A DNA stretch of 64,000 nt from positions 28,131,482-28,195,481 of the forward strand of contig NC_088205.1 of assembly GCF_037126465.1 (NCBI RefSeq). The letters run 5' to 3'. This document shows positions 32,580 to 45,900 of this stretch, in pieces; within the stretch, counting starts at the first letter, position 1, and each line of letters opens with the position of its first letter. This DNA is from Ornithodoros turicata. Lineage: Eukaryota; Arthropoda; Arachnida; Ixodida; Argasidae. The translations under genes and the position numbers were made by a program. The notes below the pieces were generated by a model. The model did not search any database, was not told the origin of the DNA, and saw only the letters and a list, made by a program, of their open reading frames with translations.

Positions 32580-32934
32580 AGAAAAGAAAAAAAAGGGTGC
32601 CGCGGAGGAGGAGGAGGAGGAGTGTCGTTGGGAGGAACCCGGGAGGTCTGCCTGCCTGATTAGGCGGCATGTTTCTCGGGAAGGGAAAGGTGGTGGAGAG
32701 GAGGAGAGGAAAGGGTGAAGTGGAAGACCGAGCAAAATCCGCTCGGGGGGAGGATAGCTGCGTCCATGGGCCGACTTCAGGGGAACTGTGCCGGCATACG
32801 CCTATTACACATCTGAGGGAAACCCAGGAAAAAACCCAGACGGCACAGCCGGCCCGCGGATTCGAACCGCGGACCTCCCAGTCTCCAAGCGCACGCGTTA
32901 CCGCTGCGCCACCGGAGCTGGTGGTGCCGCGGAA
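32580..32934 (-). mobile_element. tRNA-derived SINE
   Basis: On the minus strand a pol III A box (TGGCGCAGCGGTAACGCG, ~32895-32912) is followed ~45 bp on by a B box (GGTTCGAATCC, 32858-32868), then a body with CCTGGGTTTCCCTCAGATGT and a T-rich/GGA-rich tail near 32580-32630. This head-body layout matches tRNA-derived SINEs of ticks such as Ruka; membership of that family is inference. Confidence 0.8.
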
Positions 32935-32939
32935 AATGT

Positions 32940-33110
32940 GTGATCAACGGCATTTAGACACGACGGAGCTATGGCACACGAGGACAGTACGGAAAGGACG
33001 GAAAGGCACCACACCGCCCTTTTCCGTATTGTCCTCGTCTGCCGTAGCTCCGTCGCGTCTGAAATGTCATACCAACCCCACACTGCGTTGTTAGTCAACG
33101 ACATTTGTTT
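32940..33110. repeat. foldback MITE-like repeat
   Basis: The left arm (GACGGAGCTATGGCACACGA..., 32962-33006) and right arm (CCTTTTCCGTATTGTCCTCG..., 33017-33065) are imperfect inverses; outer parts AACGGCATTT and AACGACATTT continue the similarity in direct rather than inverted order, so ends are uncertain. Confidence 0.5.
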
Positions 33111-34452
33111 GTGTGATATACACTAACACAACTACGTGGGGGCTTGAGTGTCTGCCCCACTGTCCCTCGGAACTTGCTGGGGCAAGGTCCCCTACAAGCA
33201 GTCTATCCAGCTGACACTCAGGACGAACGTTTCGCGGGATATCCTAATGGTCGCGTGCTCAATGTGTAGACAACCTCTCGCTCGTCTAGATGCTCAAAAC
33301 ACACGACTGCTCTGGAGCATCTTTACTTGGCGACTGCTGCTCCTCCTTCGAGGACGTACACGATATTTGATATACATATGTTCGGGTGCCTCTTCTGAGT
33401 CACGCGGCGAACTGGCTTTTCCTCTTCGGGCTAAAGCGCGCGAGTACAACGTTATGAGTACTTGGGTGTCATAATTAAAAGCTATCTAAAATTGGCTAGC
33501 AAACCTGTTCTAAAGCTATACTCGATGACCTTGGGTGTGGAAAGAGAATTTTCGATTTTGGGAGTGAACATGAAAAGGAAATAGCAGTAGCGTGTCATAT
33601 GCGTCGTATGTTTCTCTCAGGGAAGTCACAGTGACAGTACGTCAATCAGCTACGTGTCTGTGAGAAACTTGCTTTTATTTCGTTGCATTTCTCCATATCG
33701 TGCTCATAGCATTTGCCATTAGCTTCACGTAAGCCAATGAACGGAGAACCTGTTTCATGACAGTAACTGATCGCAGTTGTCTCGCGACGCAAAGCCTCGA
33801 ATTATTATTATTATGACAGTAGCTATCGGCGTTGCCTTCGCAAACAGCGAAGAATGGTTGTAGGAAACAATATCCCCGAAAAAAAAAAAAGTCCGTACAC
33901 CGAAACTTCCACACCGAAATGTCCAGTTCCCGCCCCAAAAATGTCCCCGACTGACCGCGTTATTCAGGCTACCAGCGGTATTCCTGCGGCTAATTTCAGA
34001 GTTAGCTAATTCCTAAAGTGCGAATGTCACGAGGAACTCCTCGTGTAGTGGCTCAAGTATAATTATTGCGGGACAGGGAAGAAAACATTTCCGGGCATCC
34101 GTTCTAACGAAACACAATACAAGATTACAACAACACACGCACACGAAGACATGATGATGGCGTGGGGCTGATGCCGGCCAGCAGGCTGACAAGATCACAG
34201 ATGTTTTTACCAGATGTACGTTTTCTTGTATTTGCGTTCACGCTTTTCTGCTTTTCATAACCGATTGTGCACCCCGATGCTTTGGAGAATTGTCTTTGCG
34301 TGACAGTAAAATCCCGAGACGAGGGACGACGAAAGGCAAGGGATGATAAATCGGCGTTCGATGAAACGGCGTTGGGTAAAATGTCCCAGTCGAAATGACG
34401 AAATGAAAACCCCGTCACATTTCCCTAATGTATCAATTTCGCGTATGACGTT
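33111..34452. other. no recognised gene; a lone hairpin-arm homologue
   Basis: 34300-34340 resembles one arm of the 16.7-kb hairpin. 33772-33800 (GCAGTTGTCTCGCGACGCAA) recurs almost exactly at 38875-38900, indicating a shared dispersed repeat of unknown type. Confidence 0.4.
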
Positions 34453-34460
34453 GTCCCGTT

Positions 34461-36581
34461 CAGTGGCGTATCTAGGGTGTGGCAGGTGTGGACAGGTGCC
34501 ATGGGCGCCAGGTGAACAGGGGCGCTATTATAGGCCCCGAGCGGAGCAAACTCTCGTAGGCACCAGCGCCGCCCTGTCGGCGGTGACGTCGTCCCTTGTG
34601 TGGCCACGCGCAGCAGTGTTCCGCGTTCACATGGATAATTCGCTCGGCATGCGGGATGACGTCCGTTAAATGAAGTAAAGTAAATTGTTGCATCATGAAA
34701 TGCAACAGCAGCTATGGAAATTCTGTCGATTCCACGACATGCAGTAAGCACTTCATCGTCAAAAAAAAAAAAACTCTAACGAAACTGATAGCCCCAACTA
34801 CAACGCAACGGTATTCCCTGACGTGTAACATGCGTCGCAGAGAGGCAGGAGAGACAACACTTTCAGGTCGTTTCTTGTCGGCGTTTTTGTCGTGTGCTTC
34901 CTACACAGCAACAGAGATATATTTTACCGTTACCCTTTGCATCATCAGTTTCTTTCCTTTCTGAGGGCCACCGGCCTCCTTCACGAACTGTAGGGATTTC
35001 CTGCCCTCCTCATCCTTTCATGTGAACCTTTTTGGAATGGGGTAGGGTCCTGCACTCAACGTAGGGAAACATCCCACATCATCATCATCCATTCATCTAT
35101 GTTGTTGTTGTTGTTGTTGTGTAGTTTTAACATTTGGGTTTTATCATCGAGGATTCGCGTCGAGAGAGTCGTACAACGCCTAAAAGTCTTCGATACTATC
35201 AATTCCATTCCATGCATCATCTCAAAGTACGCGTTCTTTTTATTCATAGTAGCATTCAACACACAGTGGCGTACAAGAACATATATTGTTCCTCTTTCTG
35301 ATTTCTGAGATGTGCAAAATAAAAGCTCCTGGGCCTTGGTACTTCTGTACCGAAAAAAAGAAAAAAAAAAAAAACAGGAAAGGAGTCATTGCAACATGTA
35401 GCCTAGTTTCATCTGTGCATGAGCAAACCCTGAAACTGAAATGGGAGATCCCATGCCTTCATTTGTTCTCCGCTCTTGGAACAATTGATTTGTATTAGCT
35501 GAACCGCTGGAACACAGGGTCTTGCTGCTTTGGGTTGCGTTTTGCGCTCTGCCGATATGTCCCACGTTCCCTGGTAACGTCTTTGTTCCAGCAGCGCCCC
35601 TCTGAATGTAGACGGCAACTGCCGCCGCAAGCGTGCACTTGCTAGAAATACCCGCTCTCCATCCGCAGAGCGCACTTACAATGGCTCTTTCGTTGTTCAC
35701 CCTCAATAAAAACGTCTCTGATTTAGTCAATGAGGTTGCGTATCAGCTTGCGAACCCTTCCCTAGATCACAATTTGTCAACTGCGATTGTTGATTCGTGT
35801 CAGTGGAACACACTGCCTAGTTATGTCTCAGCCGTGATCTTGTGTGCCCTCACCCATGCAGTAAACGTGGTTGGAGCGAAACAGGAGCTCGCCCTTGTTG
35901 ATATTCTGGCCTTGGAAAAACGCTTTGATGTTAACTAACGACTTAAAACCAGCTAATATTCGCAGAAAGGAGACATCCGATGCGGTGCCTATACGATTAT
36001 CGTCGCCATCGTCCACACAGGTAACGACAGGCTCGCAACGAGGGCAACGAGGGGGCGCTGACGCAAGCCCGATAGTGGCGCCGCCAAACCAGCGCTCGAG
36101 GCCTGTGAATGTGCCAGGTCGGGTACTCAACCTGAGGCATTCATAAACGATCTAAAGCACCCGCCATTAGAGAGGTTATAGTGTGAAACCTAGTGCGGAC
36201 AACACGAAAACGCATCCCCAAGGACATCGTGTTAACCAGGCGCGTTTACATGAGGGCGATAAAAGTCGACTGGACGAGACAAGTCGATTGCCCCTCTGCA
36301 TATAAACCGGCGTACATCGACTTAAAAGGGAAGTCGACACAGAGGAAGGAAGTCGCTACGATGGGGTGGTTCAGACGACAGCTGTCGACTGAAACCGGTC
36401 ATGCAACTTATCCAGCAGGTTCCCCTAAGCTTCAGTCGAGCGCTGTGCGACCTTGGGAGTCCCAGCCGATTGTCATGTACACCCTCGCCATCCGACCTTG
36501 ACGATTAGTCGACTGGGGCTTTCAATCGATTTATCAGTCCATGTGTTGCCATGGGCGCAGGTAGCTCTAGATACGCCACTG
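34461..36581. mobile_element. hAT-type 2.12-kb non-autonomous element, copy 2
   Basis: Same termini and orientation as copy 1. Target duplication is GTCCCGTT (34453-34460) and GTCCCGGT (36582-36589), one mismatch. Reading both copies I saw only two base changes and one-base differences in two A-runs. The different target duplications show two independent insertions and exclude a segmental duplication. Confidence 0.97.
35681..35938 (+). CDS. 85-aa ORF inside hAT copy 2
   Basis: Identical in sequence to the frame at 29187-29444 of copy 1; same caveats. Confidence 0.25.
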   Translation: MALSLFTLNKNVSDLVNEVAYQLANPSLDHNLSTAIVDSCQWNTLPSYVSAVILCALTHAVNVVGAKQELALVDILALEKRFDVN

Positions 36582-36589
36582 GTCCCGGT

Positions 36590-37280
36590 CTACGTTCCTC
36601 AGTACGCTGTATTCCAAAAAGAAAAATACTATAACTACTAAAATGCTACTGTATTCTCGTACTGTAGTGTCGACTGTATTTGCTTGGCTGGTTGGTTATG
36701 TGTATCAAGCGTAAAACAACATCATAGAAACCAACAAAGCACAACGAACCATTGCGCATCATTTGCCGCCATGCTTTTCACAGAGTCGGAGTTCCCGATT
36801 TTTCTATTAGCGAAAAAAAAGAAAAAAGACAGGAAATGGGGCAAATCTATTTTTCCCTTTTTTACACGCGCCTTTCTACATTCACAACTGTAGATTCACG
36901 GAAACCCACCCAGGAACATTTCCTAAGCGTTTTTGACGAGCGGTCGTTGCTCAAAACAAATGAGAGCAGCATGAAAAGTGTACTCAGCAGCGATAATCAG
37001 TTGAACCCTGGGGATATCGTCTGCGCCATGGTCTACGAACGAAGTGCGGAAGTGACAACAGCGCCAGCGCTCTGCGGGCGATTTCAGCTCAATTCGTGCT
37101 TTCTCGGCGATGCATCGTGGTGGACGAACGAACACAAACATCCTGCTCCTGTTTGATCCTGCTCTTCGTATTTAGGGCGAGAGCAGTACTATTTTTGAAA
37201 TGTAATGTGGGCAAGCTTTCGTTTGTCCCATCCTACAGTTGGCAATACAACACAAACACGACAGACACGGACGGCGTTCA
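36590..37280. other. no recognised gene
   Basis: An open frame at 36752-37156 has no recognisable motif and contains a Lys run from an A-rich tract. I do not support it as a gene. Confidence 0.35.
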
Positions 37281-37299
37281 ACTAGAAACCCAGGTTTAT

Positions 37300-37800
37300 T
37301 TGACACAAATCCTCCCTACCGCTACCCGGGGGCGTGTTTCTCGACAAAGGTGACGTCTTCCTTTGATGAGTTCCAACCAACATGCTCTTTACCTTCTACG
37401 TAGTGCTCCACGGCGCAGCGGATATATCTGAAATGACCAGTGTGTAACCAGTGTAACAGTCCGTTACGCGAGACCTGGAAATAGACCACCTCACGGGAGA
37501 TTGGCATCCACTGCGCTGCTGCAACCGGGTCAACGTGACACATAGCCACAGGACGAAAGACTGAAGAAAAACAACGAGAATGCGCACGCGTTGGCATTAC
37601 TTCGGTTGTTGTATCTCATTTCTCATTGTAAGAGAGAATCACAGGAGAACGCAACAAAGCTATTGTTTAGAGCTTGGCTCGTGAGTGTCTCGTCGCTTGT
37701 ATTTCTGACATTCTTGCAATGTTTCCTTAGAGTAACATATTGGCTTTGGATCGAAACAACTGTTGTGGACAGAACTAAAAATCGTAGCATCCTATTTTTC
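37300..37800 (-). CDS. candidate terminal exon(s) of an unidentified, duplicated gene
   Basis: The minus-strand frame 37322-37565 follows a splice acceptor-like TTTTTCTTCAG, reads PVAMCHVDPVAAAQWMPISR then a mixed C-terminal part (HWLHTGHFRYIRCAVEHYVE), stops at 37322-37324 and is followed within ~25 nt by AATAAA. An upstream segment near 37690-37790 has a second exon-like frame with conserved PKPIC and ECQK, also acceptor-led. The 30.5-kb copy preserves the same residues. The small size and Cys content would suit a secreted protein, such as a tick salivary family, but I do not recognise it. Confidence 0.35.
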
Positions 37801-39085
37801 TTTCTTGCAGTTCTTGCAGTTCATGGCGTCTATCTAAGAAGCACTCTTGAATGGTTTTCAAAGTATGAGCTTTTCAAAATACTTCCAACCTCGTGACACC
37901 ACCTCATTGGTCATGACAGCCTATACATGTAATCGTACTGTGAACGTCTAAATCAACTATATTCGTTCCTTTTTTTAATCCTCAATTTGCAGTGTGCACA
38001 AGTATGTGTGTGTTGTCGACACAGGATCAGCTGGGGGGGGGGGGGGGGGGGCGAGTTTTCGTATCAAGCCCCCTCCCTACCTTGGAGGTCTGGCTACGCC
38101 ACTGCCTACTAGTCACAGCCGCTACTATACCGAATACGGACAGGTTACATAACGTATAATTGTCGCCTTCCCTATTTTACTTCGGTTATGCCATTCCTTT
38201 GATTCTTATCATTTTGTGTGCGCACTGTGAGTTGCACTTCTAGTTTCAACAGAACTGGTAATTCCATAATTCATTTCAAGAAATCCTGTTTCTGTAAGCT
38301 GTATTGAGATAAAACTGCTACCGATCGGCACGTGAACAGACACTTCACAGCTGACTGCAATTATTTAGTATTTGCGTCCATTTTTTATGACGGTTGTTTG
38401 ACCATTTTGCATTTGAGATATATATTTTTATATATCTCAAATATATTATATTTTGCACAGTCTTCGTCACACGCTACGCGCGCGACAGCTACCCCCGTGC
38501 TACTCAAAACACGAAAGCACGAAACTCGCCGTCTTGCACGACAGTTTCAGAAGACTTTTACGAGGCAATCGTCCCTTCTACACACGTATAAACACCGGGT
38601 ACAATAGCATAGAGAAGAGACTCAAGGTCAAAGGGTCCAGTCAGCAGCTGTCCCCACGCGCATTTCTCCCTAACGGGGTCATCCACAGAAACCGCGACGG
38701 TGGCGCCCTGCCGTAGGAAGTCCGTAAGTAAATTCAAGATGGCTACCGTGAGACCGTAGCCTTAAAGAACCCTCGTGTGCCGTATATTGTGTGCTGAGCT
38801 TTCGGTGCTATTAAAGAACCCTCAGGGAGGCAAAATCAAACCACAGGCTGACCACTGAGGCGTCGCTCATGATCACAGTTGTCTCGCGACGTAAAGCCAC
38901 GAATCATCAAGATTACAGTGAAATAAAAATATCAACACGTTTTGAATAAAAAATCTGTTTTATTCGAAAATTAAATATTGTACTCTCGTTGGGACAACAG
39001 TTTCACTTAGGCAAAATGCTTGGTCACCTGGAAGTGAAAGAAAAGTGCAAACCCTCATAGAGAATTATGTATCATGTACATATTA
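37801..39085. other. no gene; hAT end fragment and hairpin
   Basis: 38031-38104 ends in GGCTACGCCACTG after a G-run, the inverse of a CAGTGGCGTAGCC hAT terminus, without a partner end. 38408-38450 contains a short AT hairpin (ATATATTTTTATATAT). Confidence 0.5.
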
Positions 39086-39766
39086 CCGTATTTACTCGCA
39101 TAATTTGCGCACTTTTTTCTCCTAAAAAAGTTTGTAAAGTTAGGGGCGTGCAAATTGTGCAGGAACATTTGTAACGATATTCAAACGACGAGATACTCTC
39201 AAATTTGAGCATACTGGTCGTGTGGGCTTCCAGTAAAGGTGGTACTAATGGCGTTATCACGGCATTGCACAAGCGCGAAAGAAGTACTGGTCTACCGTGC
39301 AACTGGCAACAGTTGGCACTGTCGGGAGGCAAAATACCGGGTACACTACCACTCATTCTACCGGAGAAGGTACTGCGAGACACTCAGACGCTGCTGGCAG
39401 ACGCTGAAAACTTGGTCGTGTTGTGCTGTATGTTCGTAACGTGTTTGTCTGTTGTTTCCTTCCGCGCTTGTTTTGTGGTTTGAGCGACAGTATAATCCAT
39501 CGTGTCAGTAGACCATAATCCAAACGCAGGGCGCAAACTGAACAAAAACCCCTGCAGTAACTTCGGTAGCATTGACAGCGGCGGCGTTAATTGTGAAGCG
39601 GGCACACGCGGAGGGCGTGGTGAAAACAGACCACTGCAGTCGCTGAGATTCGCTCGCTAGGTAGCCGCGCATGAAACTGTGGGTGCGCAAGTTACGCTAT
39701 TTTTTTTCTTTTCTCATAATTTTTTGTGCCAAACTAGGGGCATGCAAATTATGCGAGTAAATATGG
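39086..39766. mobile_element. TA-flanked MITE with CCGTATTTACTC termini
   Basis: Left tip CCGTATTTACTCGCATAATT, right tip the inverse of CCATATTTACTCGCATAATT. TA flanks at 39084-39085 and 39767-39768. 681 bp. This tip type and TA target point to the Tc1/mariner-pogo group. A single similar end (inverse of CCGTATTTGCATGATTCTAA) lies at 49670-49689. Confidence 0.85.
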
Positions 39767-39924
39767 TATTACACATACATAGAAAGGAAAACAGAAATGC
39801 ATTCATAGAAAGTTTTATAATCTGTTTTGCTGATTCAAAAGAATCAAGAGAAATCGAGTCTGTGAAGACTTCAAGCAGCCTCGTTTCATCACCGTTTATA
39901 GATGTCAACCAGACAAGTCTTATA

Positions 39925-39986
39925 TTAAAATACCCAAGTATGAAAGTAAGTTTTCTGCCATTCAGGGAGGTATTCCATCAATGGAC
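39925..39986 (-). CDS. PEX16: PEX16 terminal exon 9
   Basis: Acceptor ATCTTTCTTACAG|GTCC; encodes [19 protein letters not shown] and TAA at 39925-39927. The match to the conserved C-terminus is strong. Confidence 0.92.
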
Positions 39987-42900
39987 CTGTAAGAAAGATG
40001 ACAAAACAATTATTCTGTGCATATGGCACAAAGGTGTATTCGCATTTTTCATGACCTGTAGGTGGCGTATCTAAACTCCACCATGGCGGACGTATCGAGG
40101 TTGTCGCTTAGTTTCGATTTTGAGATTTCTGAACTGAAATGTTAACTCTCGATGCGTTGAAGACAAACAAGTATTAAACGCTGCTCACTGACTTCTGGCA
40201 GGCGTAACCGGGATGTCCAAAGAGAAGGCTATAGTTGTCGCGTATTATTTGCGAAGTTCCTGCGTGTTTGATCAACCACATTTCGTGAAGGTGAATTTCA
40301 CGTTTACCGGTTGCGAGGCCGAAATAGCAAGCAGCGAGTGTCCTGCACTGCAGGAATTTGAGAGTCATGCAAGCACACGACATCTGTGCTGCAGTTCTCT
40401 TAGAGCTAACATCTAAGTGTGTAGCGCGTGTAGGAATGTAGTTTACAAGTTACACGGTAATGTTGCGACATCCGCATGTCACTGGTGCGCATGTTTTTGG
40501 GAAACCTTAACGAAACGTCACATTCTTTCTGCATTCTTTCCCAAGTGATTTGATTCACTTTGTGCAAGCTGCTGGAGCTGGCAGGACTGTTCTTGTAAGT
40601 TCTTCGAAGTAGAGCCCTGCATGGGCCGATTTTTCGGGGCCTGACCCGGCCCAGGCGAATAGAAAAACCGGGCCCGGCCCGGCGGCGCAGTAAGTAGAAC
40701 CCAGCCTAGTATTTCCAGTCGTGACGTACGCGTTTCTGGCGCTTATCGAACAAATTTATAAGTAAATTTATACGAAGAAAAGACAAGGCCACAAGCATAC
40801 AAGTGCAAGCGGTTTAACACCGTTAGAGCACGAGACCAAATTAAAGCCAGAACACACTCGGGCAAGGGCGTTATCGTAACACTATCAATTTTTTGCGGAG
40901 GTAGAGGATGCTGTCGACAAACTCCTTCTCCCAGTCCCTACCCCTCTCACCAAGCTTTACGAACGTGATTGTGAAATACGTGAGGAGTGAGGAGCAATGT
41001 GAAGTGGCTTTGAGAATGTTGTAGAGGGTCAAATGATACGCATAATGCAGTGTCCTTTGCTTGTCTTTGCAAGTACATGCACAGGAATGACACAAGGACG
41101 TGATGATATGAACTAATAGTCCTCCATTGTGTGGAATTTGCTGTGTCACCCGGCCGAGCCTGACTCACGGAGACATGTTTTTTTTCGGCCCGTGGTGCCG
41201 GTGTATTTTGTCGGCCCAGAGCACACAGCCAATAACATGCCCAGCCCGCGGGCCGGGTAGGAGCCCGTGCCCGTGCAGGGCTCTACTTCGAAGCGTACAC
41301 TTGAAGGCAGAATATGGGCCTACTATGTTAATGACTGTTACATTTCGTGAAGGTGTCACTTTCTTTTCAACTGCCGTGATGCTTTTCTATTACTGGGAAC
41401 TTTCCTATGGATAGTGGTGGTTATTTGCAGTCATGCTGGGCTTTAACACAGGTAACTTCATGCCATTCTTTTATAATTGCTCCAATGGCATCTATTGCAA
41501 GTCTTCCTAATTCATAAAGTTTCCTTTGCTGTTACCAGGAAATGTCCTCAAAACCTCCTGCGTCCAAACAAATCTACCACTTCCTCCATGTGCACACCAT
41601 GGGCACAACAGGAAGTGGCATGAGCGAGCCAGAAGCATAATGCGACAAAGATATTTTTCGCTATTAAGTGGGCACGCTGGATGTCTCGTACTCCCTGTTT
41701 TAGTGTGCCAAAAGAGAGGAGCCTACTTAACGCACCCGTTCACACCTACATACCTGGCATACCTTCTAGGGAAAAGTGACATTCTTCTAAAAAAACTTAA
41801 AGCAAGAGTCCAGATACAAACTGAAGCTAAATAAATGCTGTCGCATGCTTTCTCATGGTGCTTAGACTCGCCATGCAAAATACAGTCATGTCCCACTCAT
41901 CCGTAACTCCATTAATTGGAAAACTTTCTATCCAGCCTGCGTGATCGAATAGGTCACTGATTCCGAACCTCATCCTGATCGGGGCATTCGCTACCGGACA
42001 GTGAAGTGTGGGTACCGAGGCCTGTGGATAAGCGAGACGTGACTATTTCAATTAAGTTTGCAGCCGATTCTTCCTAATTATGTCGAATAGTGGCAGTTGA
42101 GGAAAAGGCACCAGCAGTGGGATTCGAACCCGCACCCAGTGATTTGCGGTCACAGATGCTACTATGCACTTACACCATGCCAGCTATCCTCTCTTGAATG
42201 TACCAAGCCATGCTTGAAGTATGCGACTGAGCATTGTGAGGCTTGTGTTCTGTCCGTCCTTCTATGTTTAATTGCCTCATACACCACTACGCTTCATAAT
42301 TAAATTTTATACGCCCATACTTTCACTTCTTTTACATCAGCAACTTCAGTTTTTTGTTTTACCAAACAATCAAGCCACTGATTCAAGACAAAGCTTGCTC
42401 ATTACATTTTACCATATCTCAAAACAGTTCTCTGTCACCTGTATCTTGGTCTCTCACCCTTGTGAGAAGTCACGCAGTCAAACCAAAAATGGATGTGACC
42501 ATGCTCTTTGTTTTTCTTGTTTACCTCAAAAGCTAGAATGCTCTCCTGGATGAATTTCTGCATATGGCATGCACATGTCGCTTACAGTCGACATCAGACA
42601 AACCAGACAGTCTCTTTTTAAGCCTTGCCGTGCCAGCAAAAACAGCATATAAAAGTTAAGTACAATGCAAACTTTGTCAAAATCATGAGCATGAGAGTGG
42701 ACGTACAAGCGAGTAACATCATATATGGCACTAGTGTACTTTGTGGTCATTATACGGTTTGTTTCACCTTACGTGTCATAAAATTCTATTTAAAGATCTA
42801 TTTGTTTGGACATTATGGGATCAAAGCTATTTATCTCGGGGGAGATTTTGCCATTACTTCCGAGCACTTTTATCAAATTTAAGTCGCGAGAAATTGAATT

Positions 42901-45900
42901 TTCCCAATTGAACTCCGAAATTTGCCAAGTCAACTTTATGTTTCTTTTTTTTTTTTTTTTTACAGAAACAGGTAGTGGTAGTGCATGCAGGATTAACCAC
43001 ATTCGAGCACAAAATACATTTGCTACTACAAAGGTAACAGCCTGTACAAAGGTAATAGCCAGAAGAAAATTGCAAAAGTCATCCTTTCGAAGAGCGCAAA
43101 CTGGCGATCAAGCTCACTTCTGCGTCAAGATGATGCAAGATGCAGGGGAAGGAAAACAAACGGTCACCCGCCTTTTCCTGTTTCCTTCTCTCTCTTCTTT
43201 CACATACTTCCTCTTGCAACTGTGTTGCCGTTATCAGAGGAAGGTTATAAACGAAAAAGTGAAAGGGCAGGTACATGGCCTCCTCCCATCACTTGTTTGG
43301 GAGGTCTGAGTGCGGCTGTCGATTTGCGGGTCGCGAAAGGACGTTTTTCGCAATTTTTTTTTCCCGGCTGTTACCTTCGTAGTAGCGAATGCATTTTGTG
43401 CTAGAATGGGGTAAAACCTGCATGTGCTTTCTGTTTCTGTAAAAAAAAAACGTCAGGCTGACTCGGCAAATTTCGGAGTTCAATTGGGAAAATTCAATTT
43501 CTCGCAAATTAAATTTGATAACAGTGCTCAGGAGTAATGGCAAAATCTCCCCTGAGATAGATACTGTTGATCCCATAATACTCAGACAAGTAGATTTTTG
43601 AATAGAAATTTATGACACATTAGGTGAAACACCTTGTATAATTTCATCACAAATAACTGATGAAAGTGTGACATTCCAAATGGCCGGAGCACGATGTGAC
43701 AAAATGGTACGGCCTCCAAATATGCAGACCGGGCACCTTGATGCTATGGGGTCCCCGTCTTCGGTGGGTTGAAAATGCAGGGAAGACAGGAATAGCAACA
43801 AAAAATCTAACGAGGAAAATTTCTACAAAACAAACCTTGAAAGACCGGTGTGGTAAAAAGATTGGCATCACTTACGCAACAGGTATCCGACAAGTGGAAT
43901 GTTTGTGGACAAGGTGCCAAGAAACTTGAGTAGTCGAACCCTGGACAGAACAGTGACGTAAACTTACAATTATGCGAACTTTGTCACTGATGTAAAACTT
44001 GCATGTATTTGATTTCTGCCCTTTATAGAAAACTATTAATTTACTCTAGCACTAGAGAAAATGCATGTAGACAAGTCACTTGACCAAAGGAATGACCTAG
44101 TGCTTGACCTAGTGCAGTTAGGGCACACCACTTTCCCACCTGAATTCCTGGAGAATTCAAATTTGGGGAACCTTGTAAAGAGATTTTTTTTAACACTGGG
44201 GTGATTAACTCGTTACGCAGTGCACGTGCACAAATGTTAGCAGATATGTACTGGGCAGAAGGCAGGCTTTGGTTTAAAGCTTAAGCGTTACTTTGGGTTC
44301 GCAAACTGAGTCCCACCCACACTCGTTACATACACATTTCCTGCCACACATGCGGTATGGTTACGCCATTCTTAACGTGGAATGTGTTATCAGAACTTAC
44401 TTGGTGAAACGATCATAGAATGGTGACCGAAGAAGGTAGAACACGAGAAGGAGCAGACGTCGATTCAATTCAACTCTTTCACGATAGTGCAGTGAAGCTC
44501 TGCCGTTGCTCAGAACTTGAAGGCTGTGAAGACAAGATGGCCTGATGCAAGGTACACTGTATACATTTCACACATGTGGTCACAATTGCATTTTGACACC
44601 AGTGGTGAAGAAACACTCATTCCAAAAGGACACCGAACAACAAGGAGATTCATGAGGAAGATGTTGTCTTTCAGCTCTTGTAATAACATTTTTTTAGACG
44701 CTTTACATTAGCGATGTAAACAAGGTCTATGCTAAAGGTGTAGGTTTCAATTCTCTGCAGGATGTGGTGCTGTATGCTAGAATATTGCTGCAAGATTTCG
44801 GAGAAATACCACAGAAGTTTCTGGGCCAGCACTAATTCACTGCATAACACGTCCAAGGCCAAAAAGCATCGCTCTGCCTCCTCCTTTACGAGGGTGTACG
44901 CAAATTTTGTGATACTTTGCATATCCACAAGTATTTGTGTTACAGAAAAGGTGTACGCCTCCCGATTTTCAACAATCAGAAGACAAAACGATATCATTCA
45001 GAGTGCAAGTTCACCATGAGTGTGTTATGCAATGAAGTTCACTGTTTAGAGTGTACAGTAAAATAAACGGAAGGTATGGATGGCCCAAAGCATCATTGCT
45101 GATCAGTGCACTTTCTTGTACCATCAAGAATGCTGCAGAGAAGCTTGGATAAGTTATGGCAAAAGATGATCTTGACATATTCACTGCTCCAGTGAAGCAG
45201 TTAGATAGCTTAAAACAAGTGGATGCTGAACTAGCATTATTGGGACTGAGGAAGTAGAAGATGAACCACAAGCAAGGTTTGAATATGTTGACCAAGCTAC
45301 AGCCTTGCTGGAAAGGTAATAGTTGAAGTTCGAAAGAATAAGCTATTTGGGCAGTTTTATGGGGGGACCCTAATCGGAAGTGAGGTCCATCAAGCACACA
45401 GCAGTGGCAAAAGCTCATGTTAAAGTGCCACTCAGAACTAAAAGAATGCTAGTTATTTTATTTCATATTACAGTGAAACCTCCCATTACGGACACCTCTC
45501 CTAGGCGGAGACTCCCTTACAGCTGACAGCTGGGTTTCCATCGGCGAGCATTAAAGCTCTTCCTTTAACACCTCTCATGTACAGACACCTCCCTTCAGCG
45601 GACAAGAATCCTGGTCCCGTGGGCGTCCGTAATAGGGAGCTTTCAGTGTACAAATCAAGCATGCTGAAAGACTCTGCAAAATCTATATGGCTCGGTGGAA
45701 AAATATAAACGCTGCTCATGAACATTACGCGCTGCCACAAATTTTCAAAAATAACTTTCTACTTTTTATAGTTTCAGATTATCAGATTTCAGATTAGGTG
45801 ATGTCACCAAAAAGCTAAGAAACTAGAAACTAGTTAAAAACTAAGACAATCATGCTGAAAGAACCTCCTCGTAAACTGGCTTAAAAATCTACATGGAATA

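Noticed and set aside
30482..37597. Tick lipocalin exons
   Set aside because: The QW..ISR..VYF pattern is only vaguely lipocalin-like and no second lipocalin landmark was found, so no name is given.
42105..42190. Functional tRNA gene
   Set aside because: A and B boxes are present but the acceptor and anticodon stems do not pair; a SINE head fits better.
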